A DNA stretch of 49,242 bases, from contig PJAB01000061.1 in NCBI GenBank assembly GCA_002887195.1, positions 1 to 49,242 of the forward strand, in the 5' to 3' direction. The stretch's first letter is position 1, and every line of letters begins with the position of its first letter. The notes beneath the pieces are model-generated. The model ran no database searches. It saw nothing but the letters and a program-made list of their open reading frames with translations, and was not told where the DNA came from. A program made the position numbers and the translations under genes. This document shows positions 19,134-31,400 of this stretch, one piece after another. The DNA is from Chrysochromulina parva (lineage: Eukaryota > Haptophyta > Prymnesiales > Chrysochromulinaceae).

Positions 19134-20066
19134 TCAGCAATCCGTGTTTCCAAACGGACGGTAGCCCGTCTTGAGTGCCTTCCTCCTGAAGAGCTGCCAC
19201 ATCAGGCACACCACAGTGTGGTTGGCGTACGCATCATCGATGGAAGCAACCTGTGCGCCAGACCCGGCCACCTTGCGGTGAATGTGCGGATTGTCGGCTA
19301 GCGTGAAGGCGCAGCGCAACGCCTCATCAGTGACGCGCGTTTGCATCCCCACGAAGTCCACCATGCCGCGCAACACGGCGCCACGCTTGGAGGCATCGGT
19401 CAGGTCTTCGTAGGAGACCTGCAGCAGCCGGGCATGTTGCAACGCCCGAAACCGGCCGTAATGAAACCAGATATGCTTCCAGCTACGGGCGAGGCGCAGT
19501 GCGTGACGATGGAAAGTCGGCGCGTCGAAGCAGTCACGAAGCATGCCACCACTGTGCAAACTCTGAGACCGCAGCGCACGGCGACACATCACGCTTGTGC
19601 TCTCCGAGCCTAAGGGTCGGCCAACAACCAACTCTCTCCAATTCACATGCCGTTTGTACTCGGCCCAGATGGATCGGTACGGATCGCGCACGACAACAAT
19701 TGCGCTGATGAAACGGAGCGGCTCACACTTGGCGTACTGGGGCTTACGCGTCACGTTGAACCGAAGCAAGCCAGAGCCATCAGGCACAAAATCAAAAGAA
19801 TCGATATGAGATGGATGAGCCTTGACTGCAACTACGCTTCGATCGCACCGCCCTTCGCCCGGAAGTAAGGGTATGAGCGACGGGTCGCCGTATATAGACC
19901 CGGTGTAAGTGCCGGTTGAGTAATCAAGAAGCATGCGAAGCCACGTGTTTCCAGCACCCGGGAACGTCCAAAGGAGCGGCGGAAGGTGCCGAGCGCGCTG
20001 CAAGCGGGTTAAGAAGCGGCGATAGCCCCAGCGCCGCAGGCAGTAAGCTGCGTCCTTGGTCTGCAT
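19134..20066 (-). CDS. Sulfotransferase, WSCD-like
   Basis: A 310-residue protein with the two PAPS-binding motifs of sulfotransferases: the 5'-phosphosulfate loop in FPGAGNTWLRMLLDYSTG (about residues 34-51) and the 3'-phosphate motif in VVVRDPYRSIWAEYKR (about 124-139). The GNTWLR form and following TGTYTGSIYGD resemble the WSCD-domain group. The C-terminal part has LQVSYEDLTD, the usual conserved strand. It should transfer sulfate from PAPS to a sugar or other acceptor; the substrate is not predictable. There is no strong signal anchor at the N-terminus (MQTKDAAYCLRRWGYRRFL), so Golgi residence is uncertain unless a 5' exon is missing. Start ATG 20066. Confidence 0.82.
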   Translation of the reverse strand: MQTKDAAYCLRRWGYRRFLTRLQRARHLPPLLWTFPGAGNTWLRMLLDYSTGTYTGSIYGDPSLIPLLPGEGRCDRSVVAVKAHPSHIDSFDFVPDGSGLLRFNVTRKPQYAKCEPLRFISAIVVVRDPYRSIWAEYKRHVNWRELVVGRPLGSESTSVMCRRALRSQSLHSGGMLRDCFDAPTFHRHALRLARSWKHIWFHYGRFRALQHARLLQVSYEDLTDASKRGAVLRGMVDFVGMQTRVTDEALRCAFTLADNPHIHRKVAGSGAQVASIDDAYANHTVVCLMWQLFRRKALKTGYRPFGNTDC

Positions 20067-20279
20067 TTTTTCCTCGCAGTGAATTCACACATGAGCTTGG
20101 TTGTGTGGGCCGTGGCCGGGCCGGGGCGCGGGGGTGTTTAGCACGGCGGTTTGGCGCATGGCGGGAGCGGATCGGTCGTGGGGATGGCACCAGTAGTATA
20201 TAAACACACAATGTTCGCAGCATACTTCGAGTCAAGCGCGCGCATGGCCAGACGCTACGTGTGGCGTTCACGCGCCTAA
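20067..20279. promoter_or_regulatory. Upstream region of the sulfotransferase gene
   Basis: A 213-bp gap between two minus-strand genes. A TATATA-containing stretch at about 20193-20206 lies about 130 bp upstream of the sulfotransferase ATG and could be a TATA-like element; this is a guess from position. Confidence 0.3.
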
Positions 20280-21255
20280 TCACGCCATGGTGCCTGGGCC
20301 GTCTCCCGCAACAGGAGGTTCGATCGAGGTCTCGGGCGGTGGCAGCGTCGCCGTAGCCTGCCCCAAGCGTCCCACGACCGCCATCTGTAGCTGCGATGAG
20401 GGCAAAGCGTCGGCCGGCCATGGATGCTGATTCGGCAGGAACTGCGGCTGCGGCTGCAGCTGCCCATTCAGATGGTGGGGCAGTGCTTGGCGAGGATGCC
20501 CCGGCCATACCGTCAGCGGCTTGCTATGGCTCATCTGGTGCACTGCCGCAACGTGCTGTGCTGCCACGGGTCCAGAGGGCGCACCCGGCACGCGCGTAGC
20601 CGTGGCGCCTGTGGTAGCGTCGGCCCCATAGCAGGCCGGAGGGGCGACCGACGCCATCATCGGTGGTAGCACCAGCGAGCCTGTCGGCAGCATCCAGGTC
20701 CCCGGCACGCTGCTGGCGGCGAGGGCTGTGGACGCAACAGCCGATTCCTCAAGGCCCCGCTTGCTACCGACGCGCGCGACAAGCAACGGGTGCGACGCCG
20801 GGTGCACCTCGGGCGCAGGTGGCACGACGACGCTCGCGAAGAGCGGCACGACCATCTGGGGCGGGGGCGGTGCGAGGCCGGGGACGCCCGACTCCGAGGA
20901 CGCCGCCGCCGCCGCGGCCGCCGCGAGCGTGGCCGTCTTAGCCGCATGCGCCGCGACTGTCGCAGCAAAGACGGCAGCCGATGGCTGCGCACGCTTGAGC
21001 TCCGTCGCGGGATTCTTGGGCTGTTTTGGCCGAGGCGCAACGGCGCTTGCATTCGCACGTTTGCGAGCCGGCGGGAGATGTACCGCTTGCATGGGCTGTT
21101 GTGGCCCCGGATGCATCGGAATCGCAAATGACATCGCCCCCAATCCTGCCCCTAATGACATCCCCAATCCTGCCCCTCCCGCCTTGGCCGTAATCGCCAT
21201 CGCCGTTGGCGGAGGTCGCTGCGCCTGTAGAAGCCACCGCTGTTGTTGCTGCTGT

Positions 21256-21300
<45 letters not shown>

Positions 21301-24300
21301 GGCTGCTGCGGCTGCTGCGGCTGCTGCGGCTGCTGCGGCTGCTGCGGCGGCTGCGGCGGCTGCGGCGGCTGCGGCTGCGGCGGCGGCGGCTGCGGCTGCG
21401 GCTGCGGCTGCGGCTGCCGCTGCCGCTGTTGCTGCTGTTGAGATGTCGTCCGTTGCGGCGGCGGCGGACCATCGGCTGCGCTTGCCCCAGCAGGAGCGCT
21501 CCGCTTGGCCGCTGCTGGCGTTGATGATAGAGAGCTCCCGCGGCTCTTGAGCGAGGATGCGGGTCGAGCCGACGATGTCGACGGCTCGGTCGAGACACCA
21601 GCTCGCAGCATGTCGCTGAAATCGACGATAGCATCGTCGGGCTGCTGCGGCACGTCGCAATGGCTGTGACTTCGATCGATGTTCATCTCGCAGAACCAGG
21701 GCTCCCCCTCTCCGCTGCCTGTGCCGTCAGGGACGATGCGCCACTTGCCACAGCTATCGCATTGGAGCCACGTGCAGATCATCTCGTTGCTATCGTCAGC
21801 ATCGTCTAAGTCATCGAGCGGCGCTGCCTCCTTGGGTCGCCTCGGCCGGGGAGGGCGGGGAGGGCGGCTTGGCGGGCTGGCAATCGTCTGCAGAGATAGC
21901 TGCACACGCCCGCCCGGGAGCACCTTGCAAAGTGCTGCGACGGGCCCTCGCTCGGCCGCGTCGGCGGAGGTGCTGCCGCCGGCCTCAGCAGGCTGCCCCA
22001 CCTCGCCCCGTCGACGCAGGTCGACGCGTTTGACGCGAAGCCGCAGCCGCACCTCGTTGTTAGCGCCACGCACAGACACGTGCGCAAAGACACGCGGACC
22101 GAAGCGCTTGCCCGGGCGGCCAAGCAGCACGCCTCCCTCGCCGTCCGCTCGCAACCGCTTCGGGGCGCCGTCCGCTCGTGGCCGTTTCTTGGGCGAGCCG
22201 TCATAGCTCGGGCTGGCCATGCCGCTGCCGGACGCGGCGGCCTTTTCGGCGGCGGCGGCGGCGGCCTTCAGCTCGGCGGCTGCGCGCTCCGCCATCACGG
22301 CCGACTTGAGCAGCTGCCCGCGCTCCGAGTAGAAGAACTCGATGACCTGCGGAAGCGTCTTGTGCTGTAGCACTCGGCGGTGGATGACATGGAGGTTCTT
22401 GCCGTCGCGACGCATCCCGTCGGTGAGCGCCGCCTCCTCGGCTGCCGTCCACGGCGGCTGCGCGCCTGGGAAAGCGTCGAGGCTCGTCGTGCGGCTGCGC
22501 GTCGATCGCACGAAGCCTTGCGGCTGTCCCTCGCTCACGCTCGCGGCGAGGTGACGCAGCGTCAGGTGGAGCCCCACGCGCAAGCCCGCGCGACCACGCA
22601 CGAGGCTCGTGCTCGCCACAACGGGCGCGTCGGGTGCCAGCAGCTTATCGACACCGATGGCGGTCGCCATCGAGTGCGTGGCGGCGAGCACGTCGAAGTC
22701 GTGAGCGTGAAGCAGTTGCAGCGCGACTTCGGACGAGTAGCGTCGTTGGGGCTCGGCGGCCGCGTACAGCTTCTGCGCAGCGGCGAGGTAAGCAGGCACG
22801 TGGATGCCATCCGCCTCCGCACGCGCCGGGTCCCAAACGAGGGCATCTTGGCGCGAGCGGCACGCGGCCGCGGTTGGGCAGCATGCCTCAGGCTCGACCT
22901 CGATCTGGTACTGCTCGCCCACCGGGGGCTGGAAGCGCCAGACGCCGTCCTCGAGCACGGCGATGCGCGTGCTGCTTCGCTCGAGCGAGAAGTTATTGAG
23001 ATACTGCGACTCCTTGTGCTGATGCGTGCGCCCGGGGCGTGCGAGGGCGCCTTTGGACGTTGTTGGGCTGTCATCACCCGCCTCGCGCTCGCGCTTCGCC
23101 TTGCCACCAGCGCTCGGCAGGCGCGCGCGCAACACCTCCCGCGGCACCTCGTCTGGTGGCGGCTTGGGCGGGCGCATGGGCCGCAGGTCGCGCCCGCCTT
23201 TTTTGGCCGCCGAGTCCGCATCGTCCGCCGCGCTGCCAGTCGTGGGGCCGAGGCCGAAAAGCGCCCGATCAAGCAACGGATCGCCACAGGACTCCTGCCG
23301 TGCCTCGCACGTCTGGAAGCGGCGGTCTTCCGCCTGCAAACACGTCCATCGATCGGCCGCTACCCCCCTTGGCGAAGCTGTACCCCTGCGCCATTTGTTG
23401 CATTCATCGCACTGGATCCAGATGCTGAAGATACACACCCCGCGGCTGCCTACGCCGCTGAGACCGTGCTTGCCATCCGGGCTGGGTGCTGGTGGCACGG
23501 AAACGACGGGCGAGGGAAGCACGCAGCCGCCCTCGTGCGGCTCGAGCAGCTGCACGCGGATCTTGGTGGTCGAGGTGGGCGGGAATGGCGAGGCGCTCAA
23601 GAGTGGGTACGAGTTGGCGCGGCTGCTGCTAAACTCGGCGCTCGCCGGCGAGGCGGGCGGTGGATCGAGCTCGGGCAGCTGCGTCGCCCGCGAGCGATCG
23701 CGCGCCTGCTGGATGGCGGCCTCGCTATCCTTGGGAGCCGCGCACGTGAGCTGCGCATGCAGATCCGCTGCAGCGTCGCTCGCCGCCCTCGCCGTCGGGT
23801 AGCGACCTATGTGCTCATCGGTGCCGCTGCGGATGAGGCGCGCGGTCCACTGGTGCGCATGCCGGCTCACTCCGATAACGAAGGGTGCCGCCGCTGAGCT
23901 TGCGTCGTCGGCGCCGCCAGAAGGGCTCTGCGGCAGCTTTGGCCGATACGTGTACTGGTTAGGGTGCTTGGGCTTCGCTATGCTGTCTCCCGCCGCCACC
24001 GCCGCCGCCGCCGATGGCGCCAATGACGCCGATGATGCCGCCGTCTTGGGCTTTCCATCCTTGGCGTCAGCGCCTGCGTCCTTGTCGCGATACGTGTACT
24101 GGTTGGGCTGCTTGGGCCGCTGCTGCTGCGGCTGCTGCTGGAGCAGCTTGGGGGAGGTCACCTTGGGCGAGGGCTGCCTGACCTTGGCATCGTCCGACGA
24201 GGAGCCCGGCGCGTGAACGCGGTACGTGTACTGGTTGGGATGCTTGCCCGTCGGCGACTCCTTGCGAGCCGAGCCTGGCTCGTGCTGCTGCTGCAGCTGC

Positions 24301-25133
24301 TGCAGCTGCTGCAGCTGCTGCTGCGGCGACGGCGGCGGCGGCTGCGCGGCGGCCGTTGCCGCCTGTGCCTCGCGGAGCTTGGTGTACTGATTCGGGTGCG
24401 GCTTCTTAACGGGCGGCGCCTCGCTCGCACCCGTCGCGAACGTGATGGGCCGCTTGGCCATCTCCTGTGCTGCTGCACTCGCCGGCGCCGAGCGCTTGCG
24501 CGGGCTGCGCTGCTCTGCAGAGGCGGCGCCGTCGTCTCCGTCCTCATCGGGCGCACCGCCGCTACTGTTCGCACCTGCTAACCCTCCTCCTGCACTGCTG
24601 CCGCTGGCGCCGGAGCTGCCGCTGCCGCTGGTACCGCCGCTAGCGCTGGTACCGCCGCTGGCGCTGGTGAGGGAGCTCCTGCTGCCGATGGCGCCGGAGA
24701 TGCCGCTGCCGATGATTTTTGACTTCGCGACGGCGGGAGCGCTGCGTTCCTTAGCCGCACGCGCTTGCGCGGCCAAGTCGTCAACTGGTGCGCGCACGCG
24801 CAGCGCCTTCGGGTCCGCAGGCACTCGGGCGGCGAGCTTCTCTCCGAGCCGGTAGATGCTGCCAGAGCCCGTGATGACGTAGGTTGCGTACCGCGTCTTC
24901 TCCGGCACGATTGAGGTGGTCATCTGCTCGCCCTCCTTGAAACCCTTTTTGCCGTACACGCGACCCGCGATGCTGCCATCGGAATTGTACTCCCACTGCT
25001 CGAGGATGGGGTGCTTATGCAGGTCTGGCGGCTCCGCGATTGGAGCTGCTGCTGCGTCGAGCGGCTCGGAGGAGGCAGTCGCAGAGCCTGCGTCGAGCTT
25101 GACCGCCGCCGGCTCGAGCTCTGGCTCTTGCAT
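20280..25133 (-). CDS. Chromatin protein with NQYT repeats, AP2-like segment, two CW fingers, ELM2-like region and SANT domain (1617 aa)
   Basis: Order from the N-terminus: a compact unit at about residues 40-95 (WEYNSDGSIAGRVYGKKGF, then VITGSGSIYRLGEKL); Ser/Gly/Ala linkers; four short motifs PHPNQYTKL, KHPNQYTYR, KQPNQYTYR and KHPNQYTYR near 244, 297, 340 and 388; an AP2-like segment (GVSRHAHQWTARL..IGRYPTARAASDAAADL) at about 416-463; CW finger 1 (WIQCDECNKWRR) at about 568-615; an ELM2-like region (QIEVEPEA, DALVWDP, VALQLLHAHDFDVLAATHSM) at about 718-832; a SANT domain (PPWTAAEEAALTDGMRRDGK, QVIEFFY) at about 890-945; CW finger 2 (WLQCDSCGKWRI) at about 1114-1162; and poly-Gln/Pro at about 1235-1298. 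ELM2-SANT proteins recruit histone deacetylases, and CW fingers read methylated H3K4, so a co-repressor or chromatin reader is likely. The first Met in frame is at 25133. Confidence 0.8.
21239..21432 (-). repeat. CAG/CCG-type trinucleotide repeat coding poly-Gln/Pro
   Basis: A long CTG/CTGCGG run on the plus strand encodes Gln-rich and Pro/Gln-alternating sequence near the C-terminus of the CW-ELM2-SANT protein. The same tract opens long frames on both strands, which are artefacts. Confidence 0.95.
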
Positions 25134-25401
25134 GCGGCCTTGCCGCTCCGGTCGCCAAGCGTCTGCCTGACGGTCTGCCAGGAATAAAGGGCCAGACGGA
25201 CACAAGTTGCTTGGAAACCCTCGTGCCAAAATTGGGTACGCCGCCCTTTCCTCTCGCCGTCGAACATGTGAAGTTTCTGCGGCGTGCAGTGAAACCGTCG
25301 TACTTCGCCGCCGTCCGAGACTCACGCTCGCGATCGGCGAGTGTGGTCGCCAGGGGCGCTGAGAGACCAACGTGGAAGAGGTACGGCAACACGTCCGCGA
25401 G
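25134..25401. promoter_or_regulatory. Divergent promoter region, CW-ELM2-SANT gene and TOR
   Basis: The 268 bp between the two start codons must serve both genes. An in-frame TGA at 25360-25362 upstream of TOR marks 5' untranslated sequence. No named element was recognised. Confidence 0.5.
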
Positions 25402-28400
25402 ATGGGTCGCGAGGCGCTGGCCGTGCACCTCGGCGAGTCGCTGGAGGCACTCGAGCGCTTCCGTGTGGCACGTGAGGGGACGTGCGACCACACTCGCCTC
25501 GCGCACGTCCCCTCGCTAGTGCCTCAGCTGCAAGGGCGGCTGCTCGATGCCGTGTGCCATGTGCTCACCGGCGTTTCCACTTCGGAGTGGGCAAGCACCT
25601 CAGCGGCGGCGGCAGCTCACGGAAGGCTCGGCGGCGCCGGCCTCAGGCTCGGGCCTGAGAAAGTTCTTGAGAAGTTGTCGCAGCAGCTCTCTACCTCGTC
25701 CACCTCCGGCGGCAGCGGCTGCGGTAGCGGTGGCGGCGGCGGCGGTGTTGCCACCGGCGGCGGCAGCAGCGGCGCGAGCGGCGCGAGCGCCAGCGCGACC
25801 GAGGACGCGGAGCGAGCGGCGCAAGTGGAGCTCGCGCTGCACACCCTTGGCAGCTTCGACTGGACAGGCTTCGAGCTGCGCCATCTCCATGCTTTTGTGT
25901 GTGCGTGTGTCGCACCCCATCTCGACAATCTCCATGCGTCCACGCGCCGCGCCGCAGCAGTTACGTGCTGCCGACTCTTCGCAACTGACGATGCGAGCGT
26001 GCACAGTGCCATCGGCGGCGGTCATTGGCCTCCGTCCGCTTTGGGTGGGTCGGACGACGACGTCTCGACCACGGAGGTGCCCACGGAGGAGATGGCGGGT
26101 GCACACGAACGCCAGCTGATGGCTGAGACTGTGCTCGAGCGCGTGCTCATTGTCGGCGTCGCCGACCCTGCCAGCGAAGTACGCCTTGCGGTGCTCAGGG
26201 AGCTTACGCCTGCCTTCGACCTTTCGCTGGCGCAGACGGGAAAGTGGGAGCTAGTGATGCTCGCACTGAGCGACGAGAACGTGGGCGCGCGCGAAGCGGC
26301 CATCGCGGTACTCGGCCGACTGGCCAGGCTCAACCCGGCCCACCTGATGCCCGCGCTACGCACGCACCTCTTCGATCTGCTCATCGAGATCGAGCACAGC
26401 CCGAGCGGCGTGCGCCGTGAGGACGCGGCCCACCTGCTCGGCAAGCTCGTGTGCGCTGCACCGCAGCTGATCAAGCCATACGCGAGCACGGTGCTTCGCG
26501 TGCTGCAGCCGCAGGTGAGCGATTCGGCCGCCGCGCTCGCCAGCCTGGGGGAGCTCTCCGTCGTCGCCGGCGGCGCCGTCGGCCCGTCGATGGCGCAGCT
26601 GCTTCCCCAGCTGCTGCCCCTGCTCCAGGATCAGTCGTCCTCGTTCAAGCGGCGCGTGGCGCTGCACGCACTCTCGCAGCTGCTGCGTTCGACTGGCTAC
26701 CCGTCGGAGCACGCAGTCTACGGCATCGCCTCGCCCTCAGCGATGCTACTCTCCACACTCCTTGCGATGCTCGGCACCGAGCAGGAGCCTAGCACGCGCC
26801 TCGAGCTGCTGCGCTCGCTCGGCACGCTAGGCGCTCCCGATCCGAGCACACAGATTCAGATCCAGCTGGCACGCCAGCGCACCGCCTCTGCGGCCATCGG
26901 CGGCGGCATCGGGCGTGGCGACCTTGCCAGCGAGCGGTCGCCGGCGAGCGACCTCGACGACGACACCATCGAGCCAACGCATCCCGACTTTTACCCAAGC
27001 GTCGCGCTGCGTGCGCTCACTCGCATCTTGCGTGACGCGTCGCTCTCGGCGCAGCACGGCATGGTCATCTGCGCGATGGTGGGCATCTTGCGCAGCCTGG
27101 GCGGTGCCTCGCAGTGCCTGCCCTTTTTGCCCGTCGTGCTGCCGCGGTTGCTGCATACGGGCCACAATGGCGGTCCTCAGCTGCGCGAGGTCGCCCTCGA
27201 GCAGCTTGGCCACCTGATCGGCATCATCGGGCTGCACGTGCGTGGCTACGTGCCCGCGGTGCTTGCACTTGCTCAGGAGCATCTGCACCTGCCGAGCAGC
27301 ATCCAAGTGCACTGCATCGCTGTGCTCGAGCAGCTGTGCCTCGCACTGTGCGACGAGTTTCAGCGTCATCTCGCGACGCTCATGCCCAAGCTGCTCGCCA
27401 TCCTGCACTCGGACTGCACCGAGCGCCGACGGCCCACGCTCAAGGTGCTGCACGCGCTCGGGGTCTTCGATCAGAATTTACAGGAGCACCTGCACCTCGT
27501 CGTGCCTGCTGTGCTGCGCCTGTGCGAGCAGCACGACGCGCCGCGCCACGCGCGCTCGCGCGCCGTGAGGCTTTTCGGCCGGTTGTGCTCACGCCTCGAC
27601 CTGCGAGAGTACGCGTCGCAGCTGCTCCACGGGCTCATGCGTGTGCTGCGCGGCGCGGCCGACGAGGAGCGCAACCACGTCCTCGCCACACTCTGCGCAC
27701 TGCTCAGTAGCCTTGGCGCCGATTTCGCCGTGTTCGCGCCGCCCGTGGTCGCGGAGCTCAAGGAGCTGCAGATCAGCCACGCCCTCTTCGACGAGCTCGT
27801 CGTGCCTCTCTGCCGGCCGGCACCCACGGGTGCCCCACCCTGCGACGCGTCCGGCGAGCTGGCGCCATCGGACGGCCTGGAAGACCCTTTCGCAGGCCTC
27901 ACGCTTCACGGCGAGTACGAGGCGCGTCGGCTTCCGCTGCCGCCGCCGACCCTGCCTTTCACAAAGCAGAAACGCGCGCAAGGTGTCCAGAGCGGCATTC
28001 TCGACCCGCTCGACGACGAGGACGGCGAATTTGAGGCGGACGCGGACGCGAATGAGGCCTCCCCGTTCGGCCACACGGAGCGGAACGCCTCCAAGTCGAG
28101 CCACGTCTCAGCGGAGGTTGGCTACCCCTCCTCTGCACTTGTCGACCAGAAGAGCCTCGAGGCGGCGTGGGAAGTGCCGCAGCACTCGACGCGCGCCGAC
28201 TACCACGAGTGGATGCGCCGCCTCTCCACAGAGATCATCCTCCGCTCTCCGTCCGCTGCGCTGCGCGCATGCGCGTCGCTCGCGCAGGTATACCAACCGC
28301 TCGCTCGCGAGCTCTTCAACGCCGCCTTCCTTGCGTGCTGGAGCGAGCTCGGCGTGCAAGGCTACCATGATTTGGTCGTGCGCTCTCTCGAAACCGCCCT

Positions 28401-31400
28401 CGATGCGGACAACATGTCTCTCGAGGTGCTGCAGCCTCTGCTCAACCTTGCCGAGTTCATGGAGCTCGTCGACAAGCCGTTGCCCATCGACATTTGCAAG
28501 CTCGGCGCGCTCGCGGAGAAGTGCCATGCGTACGCGAAGGCGCTGCACTATCGCGAGGTCGAGTTCCACGACCACCCAGCTGAAACAATCGAGGCGCTCA
28601 TCTCCATCAACAACCACCTGCAGCAGCCGGAGGCGGCCAAGGGGATCCTCTCGTACGCGTCCAAGCTCTACCGGATCGAGCTCAAGGAGTCCTGGTACGA
28701 GAAGCTGCAGCGCTGGAATGACGCGCTGCACGCGTACGAGCGCAAGCAGCAGGAGGACCCAGCCAACCTTGCCTGGACGGTCGGGCGCATGCGCTGCCAC
28801 CACGCGCTCGGCGAGTGGCAGACGCTCGGCGAGCTCGCACGTGAAACGTGGGACTCGCGCCAGCTCGCCACGGATGCGCCCTCGAAGGCGGAGGTCGCAC
28901 GCCTCGCCGCCGCGGGCGCATGGAACCTACGCAACTGGCAGGAGATGGCGCGCTACTGCGCGAGCATGCCCGAGGATGCCGTCGAGACGAGCCTCTTCCG
29001 CGCGGTGCTCGCCGTGCACACTGGCGCCTTCCCGGCAGCGCAGGTGCACATTGACCAGGCGCGACGGCAGCTCGACTCCGAGTTCACCGCGCTTGTTGGC
29101 GAGTCGTATCATCGCGCGTACCGGATCATGATTGGCGTGCTGCAGCTCTCCGAGCTCGAGGAGATCATACTGCACAAGCAGCAACCGGCCGCGATGCCGT
29201 TGCCCTTGCTCATGCGCATGTGGCAACATCGGATCGGGTTGGTCCAGCGCGACGCCGAGGTGTGGCAGGAGATCCTCTCGGTGCGCTACCTGGCTGTGCC
29301 GCCAGCGCAGGATCCTCGTACATGGCTCAAATTTTGCTCGCTCTGCCGCAAGGCGGGGCGTAGCTCGCTCAGTCGCAAGCTGCTAGTGCAGCTGCTCGGT
29401 GTGGACCCCGAGCTACACCCCGCGCACGACCTCGGCAGCGCCGAGCCCGCCGTCGAGTTTGCCTTCCTCAAGCAGCTGTGGGATGATGGCTCCCGCCCGC
29501 AAGCGCTTGCGCGCATGCAGAGCTTTGTGCATGATCCGCGTAGCACGAGGGACCCCAAGCTGGCCGCCAAGACCTGGCTCAAGCTGGGGCAGTGGCAGCG
29601 CGCGCTGCTCACGGAGGTGCACGCGCTCGACACGAAGAGCATCAGCGTGGTGCTTCAGAGCCTAGGACACGCGACCGACCTCAACCCTGAATCGTACAAG
29701 GCGTGGCACGAGTGGGCGATGCTCCACTTTGAAGCTGTCTCGCAAGGGCAGGGCCTCGCGTACGTGGTCCCGGCCATCAGTGGCTTCGTGCGCTCGATTG
29801 CCCTCGGCCGCGAGCGCGCACTCCAGGACACGTTGCGCCTGCTCACGATGTGGTTCAAGTACGGCGCTAACCCGGCGGTGGACGAGGCCGTGCAGCACGG
29901 CTTCGACACGATCCCCATCGACACCTGGCTGCTCGTGACGCCGCAGATCATCGCCCGCATACACAGCCCGATTGTGGCCGTGCGGCGCTCCGTGCATCTG
30001 CTGCTCAATCGCGTCGCGAAGGCGCACCCGCAAGGCCTCATCTACCCGCTCACCGTGGCCTCCAAGTCGATGTCCGAGCCGCGGCAGAGCGCGGCGCTGC
30101 GCGTGCTCCAGGAAATGCGACGGCAGTGCGACCATCTAGTCGAGCAGGCGTCGCTCGTGAGCGAGGAGCTCATCCGCACGTCCATCCTGTGGCATGAGAT
30201 GTGGCACGCGGGCTTGGAGGAGGCGAGCCGCCTCTACTTTGGCGCGAAAGATGTCGAAGGCATGCTCGCGACTCTCAAGCCGCTGCATGAGATGCTGCTC
30301 GAGGGACCCGAGACGATGCGCGAGGCGTCCTTCCAGCAAGCCTTCGGCCAAGATCTGCAGCGCGCGCATGAGCACTGCCAACGCTACCAGCAGCTCGTCG
30401 ACCGCGCAGATCTCGCGCGCGCCGAGCTGCACGCGGCCTGGGACATCTACTACCACGTCTTTCGCCGGATCTCGAAGCAGATTGCAAAGCTCACCCTGCT
30501 CGAGCTGCAGCACGTCTCGCCAAAGCTCCTCGAGGCCAAGGACCTCGAGCTCGCAGTGCCCGGCACGTACCAGGCCGGTGCGCCGCTTGTGCGCATCCGC
30601 TCGTTTGCGGCTTCGATGACGGTGATCGCCTCGAAGCAGCGACCGCGCAAGCTGACCATCCACGGCAGCGACGGCTCGACGCACGCCTTTCTGCTCAAGG
30701 GGCACGAGGACCTGCGCCAGGACGAGCGCGTGATGCAGCTCTTCGGCCTCGTCAACACGCTGCTGAGCACGGATCGCGACACTTCGAAAAAGGACCTCAC
30801 CATTCAACGTTACTCGGTCGTGCCGCTCTCGCCCAACTCGGGGCTCATTTCTTGGGTGGCGCAGTGCGACACGCTGCACGCCCTCATCAAGGAGTACCGC
30901 GAGGCGCGTAAGATCTTGCTCAACATCGAACACCGGCTGATGCTGCAGATGGCCCCCGACTACGACGCGCTGCCGGTGCTCAACAAGCTCGAGGTGTTTG
31001 AGCACACGATGGAGAACACCAACGGCCATGACCTTGCGAGGGTGCTCTGGCTGCGCTCGCGCAATGCGGAGCACTGGCTGCTGCGCCGCACCACATACAC
31101 ACGCTCCCTCGCCGTGATGAGCGTGGTCGGGTACATCCTCGGGCTGGGCGACCGGCATCCCTCCAACCTGATGCTTGATCGACTCACGGGCAAAATCTTG
31201 CACATCGACTTTGGCGACTGCTTCGAGGTGGCTGTGCACCGCGAAAAGTTTCCAGAGAAGATCCCCTTCCGGCTCACGCGCATGCTGGTCACAGCTATGG
31301 AGGTCAGCGGCATCGAGGGTAACTTCCGCTTCACGTGCGAGTCGGTGATCTCGATGCTTCGCAACAATAAGGACTCGGTACTCGCGATGCTCGAGGCCTT

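Noticed and set aside
20938..21660. Poly-Ala, poly-Cys and poly-Leu frames
   Set aside because: They are other readings of the trinucleotide repeat that codes poly-Gln in the CW-ELM2-SANT gene.
24158..24581. Ser/Arg-rich frames in the linker region of the CW-ELM2-SANT gene
   Set aside because: They are frame-shifted readings of a low-complexity, GC-rich coding region.
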